Positions 43,332 through 52,046 of a stretch of 64,000 nt of DNA are shown here, piece after piece (position 1 is the first letter of the stretch; the number at the start of each line of letters is the position of its first letter). The translations under genes were made by a program, and so were the position numbers. Origin of the DNA: Arenibacter aquaticus (GTDB lineage Bacteria > Bacteroidota > Bacteroidia > Flavobacteriales > Flavobacteriaceae); NCBI RefSeq assembly GCF_003957295.1, contig NZ_RQPJ01000001.1, forward strand, positions 186,001 through 250,000, read 5' to 3'. The notes under the pieces are model-generated. The model ran no database searches. It was not told the DNA's origin and worked only from the letters and a program-made list of their open reading frames with translations.

Positions 43332-46300
43332 TTAGAATTGAAAGTTGATGTTAAATCCATAGGATCTTTGAGAAGGCAATTGCAAATTAGTATCACCAGT
43401 ACTCACGGTATAGGTATCCAGATCTCCAAAAGTGTCATCTTTGGTCCAATACAATAGGTTTCTACCAATTAGGGATATGGATGCCGAATTCATAAATGTT
43501 TTATCCAATAGGCTGGACGGCAATACATAGGTCAAGGACACCTCCCTTAATTTTGCAAAGGTCTTTTCAATTAACACGTTTTGCCATGCTGCCTTATAAC
43601 CACCTGCCCAAGTTTGATAATCCACCTTGTAGGTACTGGGCTCAAAAACCCTGGTATCGGTCAATATATTGCCATCTGGATCATAGGTGGCTTCCCCTGA
43701 TACAAGGGCAAGACCTGGAATCTGCATGGTTCTCGCATCTGTACCGTTTACATAAGCTATATTGGACAACTCCCTTTCCGGGTGTATGGCATCTGGGTGA
43801 CCACCAGCCCTCCATAGGTCCCTCTCATATCGGTCATAGGTGACACCACCAAAACGTCCGTCTATTAAAAAATTCAAGGATAAGTTTTTATAGGTAAGAG
43901 AATTGTTCACACTTGCCGTAAAATCGGGTTGGGTATTACCTTGGTTCACCGGGAAGTCGGTTACCTTTGGCAGTCCGCTAGATTGAATTATTAATTGCCC
44001 ATCCGGTGCCCTTTCCCATTCAGAATACCAATAATCCCCAATAAGGGCTCCTACTTTAGTTCTCCCCTCATTCTCCTGTGGCGTCCCGTCTGGCAATGGA
44101 GGCAAAGAGGTTAGGTATTCTTTGGATTTATCAAAATTGACAATCATGGACCAATTAAAATTATCTGTCCTAAAGGGAATGGCATTGATACTGAAATCCA
44201 TTCCCCTACGCTCCGTGGTCCTCCCGTTTAACCTAATTCCATCATAACCTGAAGCCGAGGAGAAAGGCTGTGTAAAAATTTGTGGTCCAAACTCATTTTC
44301 ATAATAGGAAAAATCTATCCCAAAGCGACTTCCGAACAACTTTGTTTCAAAGCCGTATTCAAAGGAATTGGTAAAGGACGGCTTAAGATTTGGGTTTTCT
44401 AAAGTTCCTGGAAAACTGGCAGTTGGTAAGTCCCTATACCTACCAGTACTATAGGAATTAGTGGCATCATAGATACCTAAGTCTCCCCCAACCTGAGCAT
44501 AGGCCGACCTAATTTTAAGGTAACTAATGGGTTCTGGAAAATCTATCATATCACTTAATACGGCACTTACATAAACCGAGGGATAGAAAAAGGTATCGTT
44601 GGCCTCTGGTAGCGTAGAGGATTTGTCAACCCTGCCTGTCATCCCAAAAAACAACTGGTTGTTATAGGAAAAATCCAAGGAGGTATAGGCACTATAAACC
44701 CCTTTGTACTCCTTACTACTGGAAGGGGTTACTTGGTCTACAGAATTGTCCAAGGTAAAAACTTCAGGGATTATCAGTTGTGTGGTACTTGCGCTTTCAT
44801 TTTCTATGCGGAGATAGCGCTGATTAGCCCCCAGGGTTCCGTTTAATTGTACCTCATCGTCAAAAAAGCTATCATTGTAGGAAAGTAGAAAGTCGGTATT
44901 ATTTTCAAAATACCGTGTTGCATTATATCTAAACCTACCTCCCCTATCCGGAATATCATAATTATAAATATCCATGGATATTTCTTCGTTATTGGTTAAG
45001 GAATAAGAGTTTAGGGTTGATCTGAGGGATCCGCTAAATTTATCCGAAAGTTTAAAATTGGCTTTGAGATAGGTCAGAATATCATTTTTTGTCCAAGGTT
45101 TTTTCCAATAATGGGACAAAATATACGGATTGTTATATCTCCAATTCTCCACAAAGTTCTGTTTTATACCCACTTTTCCTGGCAACCAAATATTATCCCC
45201 ATCAAAATTGCGGACATCAAAATTAGCACCGCCCCATATGCTTAAAAGATAGATGGGCGAAGTAGGCCCATATGTTCCCCTAATCCTATTATCAGAGTAT
45301 TGGTAGTTATATTGAAGCGATCCATCTATATTTATGGCATCCGATAGAATTAAATTCCCCCTCAACCTAAAGGTATTGATATCTAGGCGCTGTCCGGGTG
45401 TGGAGGCTTTTGCATACTTATAGGAATTGGAAATCACAAAACTTCCCCTATCGGAATTGGATTGCACACTTATATTGTTGGAAGTCACCATTCCCAATTC
45501 CATAAAGTTTTTCAGGTTATCTTCTCCCCGGGAAATCCATGGAGTTGGAATACGCTCCCCAGTTTCCGGATCAATAGGTGAATCGAACTGCTTAATAAGG
45601 CGCCCATCAAATTTTGGTCCCCAGACAGAGTAGTCAAAATCGTTTACACCTCCCCCACCTGCAGCTCCGGTTCCAAACTCATATCTACCAGTATTTCCGG
45701 GTCCGTATTGAGTTTGACCATGCGGGATTCTAAGAAAGCTGCCCTGAAAGGTAGTGGAAGAGTTAAAGGAAATTACCGTTCCTTCAATCCCCCTACCAGA
45801 TTTCATAGTGATTTGAATTGCCCCGTTGGCTCCCAAGGAACCATATAAGGCAGAAGCCGCTGCCCCCTTTAGGACTGTTATGTTCTCAATATCATCCGAC
45901 GCCAGATTCCAAAAATCACTATTTGGTTGCGGCACTCCGTCCACTACTATCAACGGTTTTTCACCTCTTAAATAAATTTGCGGATCGGAAAAAAAATCGG
46001 AACCATTGGTCGTTACGGTAACTCCGGCAATCTTACCTGTTAAGGACTCCACAACATTGGGGGCAACTGCTTTTTGCAAAGATGCTCCCTTTACCTCCTG
46101 AGTAGCATATCCCACCCGTCTTTTTTCCTTTTTTATACCCAAGGCAGTTACCACCACCTCTTCCAGGGCATTGCCCGCAGTTAAGATGATATTAAGCTCC
46201 CTTTCCTGGCCTATAACCACTTCCTTAGTCTCAAAACCTACATAGGACACTACCAAAACCTCGCCTGTAGCTACCTCTATAATAAAATTCCCATCAAAAT

Positions 46301-46529
46301 CTGCCACAACACCATTGGTAGTCCCCTTTACCATTACCGAAGCACCGGACAAAGGAACCCCCTCCCCATCCACTACGGTACCGCTTACCCGGTCTTGCAG
46401 CCCCACCTTTGACAGAATAGGGTCTCCCTTGGTTTTTACACCATCAAAATACACGGTATTCCCAGATAGTACATGGGCCATTCCCATTGAGCATAACAGC
46501 CCAAATAATTTAATTCTTCGTTTGTTCAT
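43332..46529 (-). CDS. SusC/RagA-family TonB-dependent outer-membrane transporter
   Basis: A 1065-residue TonB-dependent channel. It has an N-terminal carboxypeptidase-regulatory-like domain (about 47-120, with VSGTVVDGEGVPLSGASVMVKG), a TonB-box-like EEVVVTALGIKK (about 121-133), a plug domain (about 135-250, with NVVESLTGKIAGVTV and LKGAAASALYGSLGANGAIQI) and a C-terminal beta-barrel to residue 1065. It imports the substrate that SusD captures. Its place directly upstream of SusD and the surface LamG protein, and upstream of phnAYW, links it to phosphonate uptake. Confidence 0.94.
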   Translation of the reverse strand: MNKRRIKLFGLLCSMGMAHVLSGNTVYFDGVKTKGDPILSKVGLQDRVSGTVVDGEGVPLSGASVMVKGTTNGVVADFDGNFIIEVATGEVLVVSYVGFETKEVVIGQERELNIILTAGNALEEVVVTALGIKKEKRRVGYATQEVKGASLQKAVAPNVVESLTGKIAGVTVTTNGSDFFSDPQIYLRGEKPLIVVDGVPQPNSDFWNLASDDIENITVLKGAAASALYGSLGANGAIQITMKSGRGIEGTVISFNSSTTFQGSFLRIPHGQTQYGPGNTGRYEFGTGAAGGGGVNDFDYSVWGPKFDGRLIKQFDSPIDPETGERIPTPWISRGEDNLKNFMELGMVTSNNISVQSNSDRGSFVISNSYKYAKASTPGQRLDINTFRLRGNLILSDAINIDGSLQYNYQYSDNRIRGTYGPTSPIYLLSIWGGANFDVRNFDGDNIWLPGKVGIKQNFVENWRYNNPYILSHYWKKPWTKNDILTYLKANFKLSDKFSGSLRSTLNSYSLTNNEEISMDIYNYDIPDRGGRFRYNATRYFENNTDFLLSYNDSFFDDEVQLNGTLGANQRYLRIENESASTTQLIIPEVFTLDNSVDQVTPSSSKEYKGVYSAYTSLDFSYNNQLFFGMTGRVDKSSTLPEANDTFFYPSVYVSAVLSDMIDFPEPISYLKIRSAYAQVGGDLGIYDATNSYSTGRYRDLPTASFPGTLENPNLKPSFTNSFEYGFETKLFGSRFGIDFSYYENEFGPQIFTQPFSSASGYDGIRLNGRTTERRGMDFSINAIPFRTDNFNWSMIVNFDKSKEYLTSLPPLPDGTPQENEGRTKVGALIGDYWYSEWERAPDGQLIIQSSGLPKVTDFPVNQGNTQPDFTASVNNSLTYKNLSLNFLIDGRFGGVTYDRYERDLWRAGGHPDAIHPERELSNIAYVNGTDARTMQIPGLALVSGEATYDPDGNILTDTRVFEPSTYKVDYQTWAGGYKAAWQNVLIEKTFAKLREVSLTYVLPSSLLDKTFMNSASISLIGRNLLYWTKDDTFGDLDTYTVSTGDTNLQLPSQRSYGFNINFQF

Positions 46530-46750
46530 TGTTGGTTTATTTAGTTAATAAATTAAAAACTAATTTTACTAATAGTTAAATTTATGTACCCAATGTATAA
46601 ATAAATTTCATATAAGTCACATTTGTTGACAAATAAATAGATAAAATTTTACTTAAAGTTAAATTTATTGACATGTAATTATTAAGATTGGGTTAAGGAG
46701 GGGAGAAAAAAATGGCAAGGATTAGGACCGCCAAGGCTGCCTAAAATGTA
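46530..46750 (-). promoter_or_regulatory. susC upstream control region with tandem repeats and a palindrome
   Basis: A 22-base sequence TTTTACTaAtAGTTAAATTTAT (46564-46585) recurs at 46647-46668 with two mismatches, giving a repeat period of 83 bp. Each copy contains an ACTnAnAGT dyad. Between them is a palindrome ATTTGT-TG-ACAAAT (46621-46634). The 11-mer ACATTTGTTGA (46619-46629) is shared with the XRE-cupin promoter. No exact TAnnTTTG element was found. The tandem arrangement looks like a cooperative operator. Confidence 0.5.
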
Positions 46751-46850
46751 GGGGATCACTATACAGCTTAAGCCCTAAAATCTAATTAATACAGGGCCAA
46801 ATGAAGAAAATTAAACAGCCATTACCATAGAAATCTGTAGTACATCACAA

Positions 46851-46887
46851 CAAAAAAAATCCCCTATTTCATTCAGAAATAAGGGAT
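46851..46887 (-). terminator. Terminator after the TRAP transporter dctM
   Basis: ATCCCcTATTTC (46859-46870) pairs with GAAATAaGGGAT (46876-46887) with one mismatch. On the minus strand a run of T follows (46851-46858). It begins about 25 bases after the dctM stop codon. It separates the hexuronate locus from the susC phosphonate locus. Confidence 0.85.
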
Positions 46888-46912
46888 CTCAAAAAGTTTT
46901 ACTGTTAAGCTA

Positions 46913-48223
46913 TTACTCAATTAGGCCAAATGCACGTGGCAACCATAGGGATAGCTCAGGGATATAGGTTAGCATTAGCAGTACCGCTGTCATTACTGCC
47001 AAGAGCGGCAATAGTGGTTTAATAACTTTTGTTACCGGCACCTTGGCCACACCACTTCCTACAAAGAGCAGGGTACCCACCGGAGGGGTACATACCCCAA
47101 TACATAAATTTAGTACGATGACCATTCCAAATTGAACTGGATGCATTCCCATAGCCATGACCACCGGCAAAAATATAGGGGTAAAAATCAATACGGCCGG
47201 TGTCATATCCATAAAGGTGCCCACCACGAGCAGTGTAATATTGATAAATAGCAATACTATCAATGGATTTTTAACAGATTCCAAGAGGAAGCCTGTTAAG
47301 GATTGGGGAATAGATTCAAAGGAAAACAACCATGACATGGCCATGGAGGTAGAAATCAAAAACATTACTATGGCAGTGGTTTTGGCAGAGCGCAATAGGA
47401 TGGACCTAAAGTCTGAAAATTTTAATTCTTTATTAATAAAACCAAGCAAAACCGCATATACTACCGCAATGGCCGCAGCTTCAGTAGCCGTAAAAATTCC
47501 GGCAACAATACCACCTACCACAATTACCAATAGGGTAAGACTTAAAATTGCCCTTTTAAAATCATGGAACAATTTCTTAAAACTCACCCGTTCTTCCTTG
47601 GGAAGACCTTTTTTCCTAGCGTAGAAATAGACCATGGCCATAATGGCCAAGCCCACCAATATTCCCGGTATATACCCGGCAATAAACAGTGCAGCTACCG
47701 ATGCGGTACCTCCACTGGCCAAGGCAAAGATGATTAAAACGTTACTGGGTGGAATTAGCAGTCCGGTTGTAGAAGAACTAATATTAACGGCTGCACTAAA
47801 CTCTCTTGGGTAGCCATCTTTTGCCATCTTTTCTGTTAAGGTACTTCCTATTGCCGAGGCTGCTGCGATGGCAGATCCGGAAATGGCCCCGAACAACATG
47901 GCCGAAATAATATTAACATAGGCCAGCCCCCCGGGAAGACTCCCTATGAGCGATTTGGCAAAATCTATTAACCTATTGGCTATACCTCCCCGGTTCATAA
48001 TCTCTCCGGCCAGAATAAAGAAAGGTATGGCCAAAAGGGCAAAGTTATCAATTCCCGTGGTCATTCTTTGACTCACCGTCGTGGTAGCGGGCATATAGGC
48101 AATGTTGATCAGAAGTGTTAAGGTGGTAGATATCCCAATGGAATAGGCCACGGGTACCCCATAGGCCAACAAGCCCATAAAGCTAATAAACAATACTAGT
48201 ATACTTATGGTTTCAATACTCAT
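46913..48223 (-). CDS. TRAP transporter large permease DctM
   Basis: A 436-residue membrane protein of the DctM/YgiK family with about 12 helices. Recognisable segments include ALLAIPFFILAGEIMNRGG (about 62-80), GAISGSAIAAASAIG and the C-terminal PVGTLLFVGSGVAKVPV. It is the main sodium-coupled permease of a TRAP system. The start overlaps dctQ by four bases (ATGA), so the two are translationally coupled. The surrounding uxuA and mannonate oxidoreductase genes suggest hexuronate cargo. Confidence 0.94.
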   Translation of the reverse strand: MSIETISILVLFISFMGLLAYGVPVAYSIGISTTLTLLINIAYMPATTTVSQRMTTGIDNFALLAIPFFILAGEIMNRGGIANRLIDFAKSLIGSLPGGLAYVNIISAMLFGAISGSAIAAASAIGSTLTEKMAKDGYPREFSAAVNISSSTTGLLIPPSNVLIIFALASGGTASVAALFIAGYIPGILVGLAIMAMVYFYARKKGLPKEERVSFKKLFHDFKRAILSLTLLVIVVGGIVAGIFTATEAAAIAVVYAVLLGFINKELKFSDFRSILLRSAKTTAIVMFLISTSMAMSWLFSFESIPQSLTGFLLESVKNPLIVLLFINITLLVVGTFMDMTPAVLIFTPIFLPVVMAMGMHPVQFGMVIVLNLCIGVCTPPVGTLLFVGSGVAKVPVTKVIKPLLPLLAVMTAVLLMLTYIPELSLWLPRAFGLIE

Positions 48224-48702
48224 TTCTGGTTGGCGTTAAAAGTTATTTTGATATGATAAATAGAAAAGAAAATAATCAATAGACCACATATGGGAACTAT
48301 GGCATATACATAACCCAATGGCAATTGTAGGGCTGGGGATAATTGCCCCAATTTTAGGGTGGTGTATACGAGGTTACCTCCTCCTATCACCATGATTACC
48401 AAGGCAAAAACAGCCATCAGCAGCTGTATGACCCTATTTCTTCTAATTTGCTTATCGGCCGAAAGTTTGGACAGCAAAAAATCCATGGAAAGATGGCCTT
48501 CCTTTTGCCCGTTAATATACGCGGCCCCCAATACAGTTAACCATATCAAGGCAAATCTGGCAAACTCCTCTGTAAAGGAACTGGATTGCCCTACTACGTA
48601 TCTGGATACTACCTGCCAAACCACATCAAGCACCAATAAACTGAAAATTAGCACTAACAACCCTTCTATGGCCTTATTTAATATTTTATATGTTGTTTGC
48701 AT
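48220..48702 (-). CDS. TRAP transporter small permease DctQ
   Basis: A 160-residue protein with four membrane helices, the small permease of a TRAP transporter. The SFTEEFARFALIWLTVLGAAYINGQKEGHLSMDF segment (about 41-75) is characteristic of DctQ. Its ATG overlaps the end of dctP by one base and its end overlaps dctM by four, giving a compact dctP-dctQ-dctM operon. Confidence 0.92.
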   Translation of the reverse strand: MQTTYKILNKAIEGLLVLIFSLLVLDVVWQVVSRYVVGQSSSFTEEFARFALIWLTVLGAAYINGQKEGHLSMDFLLSKLSADKQIRRNRVIQLLMAVFALVIMVIGGGNLVYTTLKLGQLSPALQLPLGYVYAIVPICGLLIIFFSIYHIKITFNANQK

Positions 48703-49703
48703 TATTGATTATTGATTTCATCGATTATCTCTTTCATTACGGGATCTTTCTTTAATTCCTCCAAAATAGGCTTTGTTTTTTCCACGAAAAGACTTTTATC
48801 CGGATTGTAGATCTCAACGTTGGCCTTTTCTATAATCTCCAAGCCCTCCTCTACTGTTTCCTGCCAATATTTTTTCTGTTTCTCCACACTTTCATCGGCT
48901 GCTGCCTGTAGCCATTCCTTTTCCGTATCGTTCAAGGTATCCCAAAATTTAGTCCCTACCACTACTACATCTGGCACCATACTGTGTTCGTCCACGGTAT
49001 AGTATTTACATATTTCGTAATGGTTTGAGGTCACAAATGAAGGGATATTGTTCTCTGCGCCATCCACTACACGTTGCTGTAGGGCTGTATACAACTCCCC
49101 ATAGGCCATGGGCGTTGCCGATCCTCCTAACCGATTAACCATGTTAACCGCCATTTGGTCGTTCATAACCCTAATCTTTTTGCCATTTAAATCTTTTGGA
49201 GTTTTTATAAAGCCGTCCAAGGTATAGAAACTCCTACTCCCTGCGTCATAAAAACAAAGACCGCGAAGCAAATATTCACTACCGCCTTCCAACAGTTCTT
49301 TTCCTACTTTACCTTCCAATACCGAAAACATATGTTCGCTGTCCCTAAACAAATACGGGACTCCCAGCACTCTATATTCCGGAGCGAAACTGGACATTGA
49401 TGCGGCACTTACCTTGGTCATGGCCACACTGCCTATTTGAAGCAATTCCAACACCTCCCTTTCTGTGCCCAATTGCCCATCAGGAAATATTTTTATCTGC
49501 AGTTTGCCGCCCGACTTTTCATTTAAAGCCTCCTGCATCGCTAGAATCCCCTTGTGAACGGGATGTGTAATAGGTAAGGAATGGGCAAAGAACAAGGTTT
49601 TATGACTTGTTATTTCGGAACAAGAATATAATCCAAAACACGCCAAAACACCAATCGCAATAACTAATTTTTTCCCTAGGGTTCTGTACAGCTGCATATT
49701 CAA
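48702..49703 (-). CDS. TRAP transporter substrate-binding lipoprotein DctP
   Basis: A 333-residue solute receptor with a lipobox (LYSC, Cys28), so it is a lipoprotein in the periplasm. The ligand-binding region KKIRVMNDQMAVNMVNRLGG and AYGELYTALQQRVVDGAENN (about 175-215) carries the arginine and asparagine that in characterised uronate-type DctP proteins grip a carboxylate and sugar ring. With UxuA and mannonate oxidoreductase genes upstream, glucuronate or galacturonate is the likely cargo. A perfect LacI-type palindrome lies 12 bases upstream of its start codon (49716-49731). The start may be Met1 or Met3. Confidence 0.92.
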   Translation of the reverse strand: MNMQLYRTLGKKLVIAIGVLACFGLYSCSEITSHKTLFFAHSLPITHPVHKGILAMQEALNEKSGGKLQIKIFPDGQLGTEREVLELLQIGSVAMTKVSAASMSSFAPEYRVLGVPYLFRDSEHMFSVLEGKVGKELLEGGSEYLLRGLCFYDAGSRSFYTLDGFIKTPKDLNGKKIRVMNDQMAVNMVNRLGGSATPMAYGELYTALQQRVVDGAENNIPSFVTSNHYEICKYYTVDEHSMVPDVVVVGTKFWDTLNDTEKEWLQAAADESVEKQKKYWQETVEEGLEIIEKANVEIYNPDKSLFVEKTKPILEELKKDPVMKEIIDEINNQ

Positions 49704-49715
49704 TTTTTTACTTTG

Positions 49716-49731
49716 TCGTTAACGTTAACGA
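49716..49731. promoter_or_regulatory. LacI-type palindrome upstream of dctP
   Basis: TCGTTAACGTTAACGA is a perfect 16-base palindrome centred on CG, the form of LacI-family operators in Bacteroidota. It ends 12 bases before the dctP start codon. Its sequence differs from the other two palindromes in this locus (51984-51999 and 61424-61443), so it could bind a different LacI protein. The rest of 49732-49871 shows no gene and no exact TAnnTTTG. Confidence 0.6.
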
Positions 49732-49871
49732 TTATAACCTTAAAATATATTTCCAAAAAACTTTAAATATAGTCTTTTTTTAAAATTTCACAACAATTCA
49801 TAACAAATATGGTCACATTACTGCGTTTTATTCAACTAAAAGCTCCGCTTATTATACTTTTACCACTCTAG

Positions 49872-51065
49872 CTACAATAGCATTTCCCTGATTCCCTGTT
49901 CCAACCCATAGAGTTCCGCCATTCCTTTGGCCCTCCCAACAAGAGAATAACCAGGATAAAAGTCGGCCATTCTTTTTTTATCTTCCAATAGCACATGTCC
50001 GTGATCGGGACGTATGGGGATAGCCACTAGTCCCTTGGCTGTTTTATGCCTTCTAATTTGTTCACGAACCACTTCCAACATTACTTTAGCCATAGGAATG
50101 GATCCATCCAAATGGGCGGCTTCATAAAAGCTACCATCCGCTTGCCGACAAACGTTTCTCAAATGCAAAAAATGGATATCCTGACCAAAATCACGTAGCA
50201 TTTTTAGTAAATCATTGGAGGCAACTGCACCTAAGGATCCGGAGCAAAACGTTAAACCATTGGAAGGAGAAGGAGCACAATCCAATATAAATTTTAGATC
50301 TTCATATGTAGAAGCGATGCGGGGAATCCCAAATACTGGAAAAGGCGGGTCATCTGGGTGCAAGGCCATTTTTAATCCTAATTTTTCTGCCTCTGGAATA
50401 ACCGACTTTAAGAAATAAGCAAGGTTAGCACGTAATTCGGTTTTGTCTATTTTGCTCACCTCTTCCAAGGTTGCCTTAAAATCGTTAATAGCTATGAGGT
50501 CTTTGGAACCGGGCATTCCCGCTAAAATCGCATTATTTAGTTGTTCACGCCCATGGCTATCCAGGGCATCGTAAAAATCACGTGCCATCTTTACCCTTGG
50601 CTCTCCATAGACTTCCAGGGCATTTTCCAGTTCCAGAACAAACAAATCAAAGGCTGCAATGGCAAGAGGGTTATATAAGAGGCTTACAGCACCTGTGGGC
50701 AGTACATAATTTAAATCGGTTCGGGTCCAATCTATCAATTGCATAAAATTGTAACAGACCACCTTAATGCCGTGCCCTGCCAAATTTTTTAGGGTCTCTA
50801 TATAGTTTTGAATATACAGGTCCCGTTCTGGCAATCCATATTTTATGGCCTTGTGTATATTTACACTCTCCACAACAGACCACTCAAGTCCGTTATCTTC
50901 AATCTCCTTATTTAGTATGCCGATTTGTTCTGAGGTCCATATTTCCCCAATAGGCACCTGGTGACAGGCTGTTACAACACCCTCTACGCCCAGCTCTTTA
51001 ATCTCTTTTAGGGATACACCAAAATTGGGTCCGAACCAACGCAGTGTTTTCTTTAAAAACTGCAT
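49872..51065 (-). CDS. uxuA: Mannonate dehydratase
   Basis: A 397-residue enzyme that dehydrates D-mannonate to 2-keto-3-deoxygluconate in the hexuronate pathway. Characteristic segments are TLRWFGPNFGVSLKEIKELG at the start, the metal-binding His in MALHPDDPPF, TFCSGSLGA with its Cys, IHFLHLRNV and IRPDHGHVLLED near the end. It starts 2 bases after the mannonate oxidoreductase gene ends, so they form an operon. 2-keto-3-deoxygluconate kinase and aldolase are not in this window. Confidence 0.95.
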   Translation of the reverse strand: MQFLKKTLRWFGPNFGVSLKEIKELGVEGVVTACHQVPIGEIWTSEQIGILNKEIEDNGLEWSVVESVNIHKAIKYGLPERDLYIQNYIETLKNLAGHGIKVVCYNFMQLIDWTRTDLNYVLPTGAVSLLYNPLAIAAFDLFVLELENALEVYGEPRVKMARDFYDALDSHGREQLNNAILAGMPGSKDLIAINDFKATLEEVSKIDKTELRANLAYFLKSVIPEAEKLGLKMALHPDDPPFPVFGIPRIASTYEDLKFILDCAPSPSNGLTFCSGSLGAVASNDLLKMLRDFGQDIHFLHLRNVCRQADGSFYEAAHLDGSIPMAKVMLEVVREQIRRHKTAKGLVAIPIRPDHGHVLLEDKKRMADFYPGYSLVGRAKGMAELYGLEQGIREMLL

Positions 51066-51067
51066 TG

Positions 51068-51886
51068 CTACACTCCGGAGAATGAACTAAACCCACCATC
51101 TATCTCATAAATGCTTCCGGTTACAAAAGAAGAAGCATCACTAAGAAGGTAGTGGACCATTCCGTTAAGTTCCGAGGCATCGCCAAAACGCGCCATTGGC
51201 GTATTGCCAATAATCTTTTCTCCCCTATCCGTAAATGAACCGTCTTCATTGGTTAGCAACCTTCTATTTTGGTTTCCGATAAAAAAACCTGGCGCTATGG
51301 CATTCACCCTAACCTTATCGCTAAATTTAGAAGCCAATTCGTTCGCCATCCACTTGGTAAAAATATCCACCGCTGCTTTTGCCATGGAATAGCCCAACAC
51401 CCTTGAAATTGTTTGCTTGGCCGCCATGGATGAAATATTGACTATGGAACCATATCCCTGTTTAGCCATGATCTCACTAAGAACGATAGTTGGCACTACA
51501 GTACCGAACAGATTGATATCTACCACCTTTTGGGTATCGCCCAGTTCTATGTCATAAATGGTCTGATCTGGTTTTAGGGTAGCCCCGGGAATATTACCTC
51601 CGGCCAGATTGATTAGTCCGTCCAATTTTTCATACTTGGAGGTAATGGTATCTTTTAAATCATTCAGTTGCTTCTGATCCATAACATCCAGTACAAACAA
51701 GCTAGCGCTATTGTCGCGAATACCGTTTAACTCCTTGCACTTGGCCTCTAGTTTATCCAATGACCTTCCCAACAATAGTACGTTGGCGCCATTTTCTACA
51801 AGATAGTTGGCTATAGACCCCCCTAGGGTACCTGTTGCACCCGATAGGGCATATAGTTTATTTTCAATTGAAAAAAGTTGACTCAT
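51068..51886 (-). CDS. SDR-family D-mannonate oxidoreductase
   Basis: A 272-residue short-chain dehydrogenase. The cofactor motif is LSGATGTLGGSIANYL (Gly-x3-Gly-x-Gly, residues 14-29). The catalytic Ser and Tyr/Lys are in VNISSMAAK and GYSMAKAAV. The final NAPGFFIGNQNRRLL region is typical of the SDR fructuronate reductase type found next to uxuA in Bacteroidota. It reduces fructuronate to mannonate with NAD(P)H. It is the first gene of this uxu operon; a -7 element and a LacI-type palindrome lie upstream. Confidence 0.9.
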   Translation of the reverse strand: MSQLFSIENKLYALSGATGTLGGSIANYLVENGANVLLLGRSLDKLEAKCKELNGIRDNSASLFVLDVMDQKQLNDLKDTITSKYEKLDGLINLAGGNIPGATLKPDQTIYDIELGDTQKVVDINLFGTVVPTIVLSEIMAKQGYGSIVNISSMAAKQTISRVLGYSMAKAAVDIFTKWMANELASKFSDKVRVNAIAPGFFIGNQNRRLLTNEDGSFTDRGEKIIGNTPMARFGDASELNGMVHYLLSDASSFVTGSIYEIDGGFSSFSGV

Positions 51887-51922
51887 CTATATTAAGTTTT
51901 ATTACTATAATTCCACAAAATC

Positions 51923-51999
51923 CAAATATAATATAAGGAAATAACATTACGTATCAATAACCAGATTAACCATAGGTCAACAATTGCAATCGATTGCAA
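51923..51999 (-). promoter_or_regulatory. Promoter and LacI-type palindrome upstream of the uxu operon
   Basis: TATATTTG (51923-51930, minus strand) matches TAnnTTTG exactly and lies 37 bases before the oxidoreductase start. TTGCAATCGATTGCAA (51984-51999) is a perfect 16-base palindrome centred on CG. The palindrome is about 54 bp upstream of the -7 element, which is a place for looping or activation, not for simple steric block. Confidence 0.6.
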
Positions 52000-52046
52000 A
52001 AATGCTATAACCTATAATGTTTACTACTAGGTTCTACGTACAGCCC

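Noticed and set aside
46530-46912. Small gene or RNA between dctM and susC
   Set aside because: No open frame or conserved RNA structure was seen other than the terminator and the repeats.
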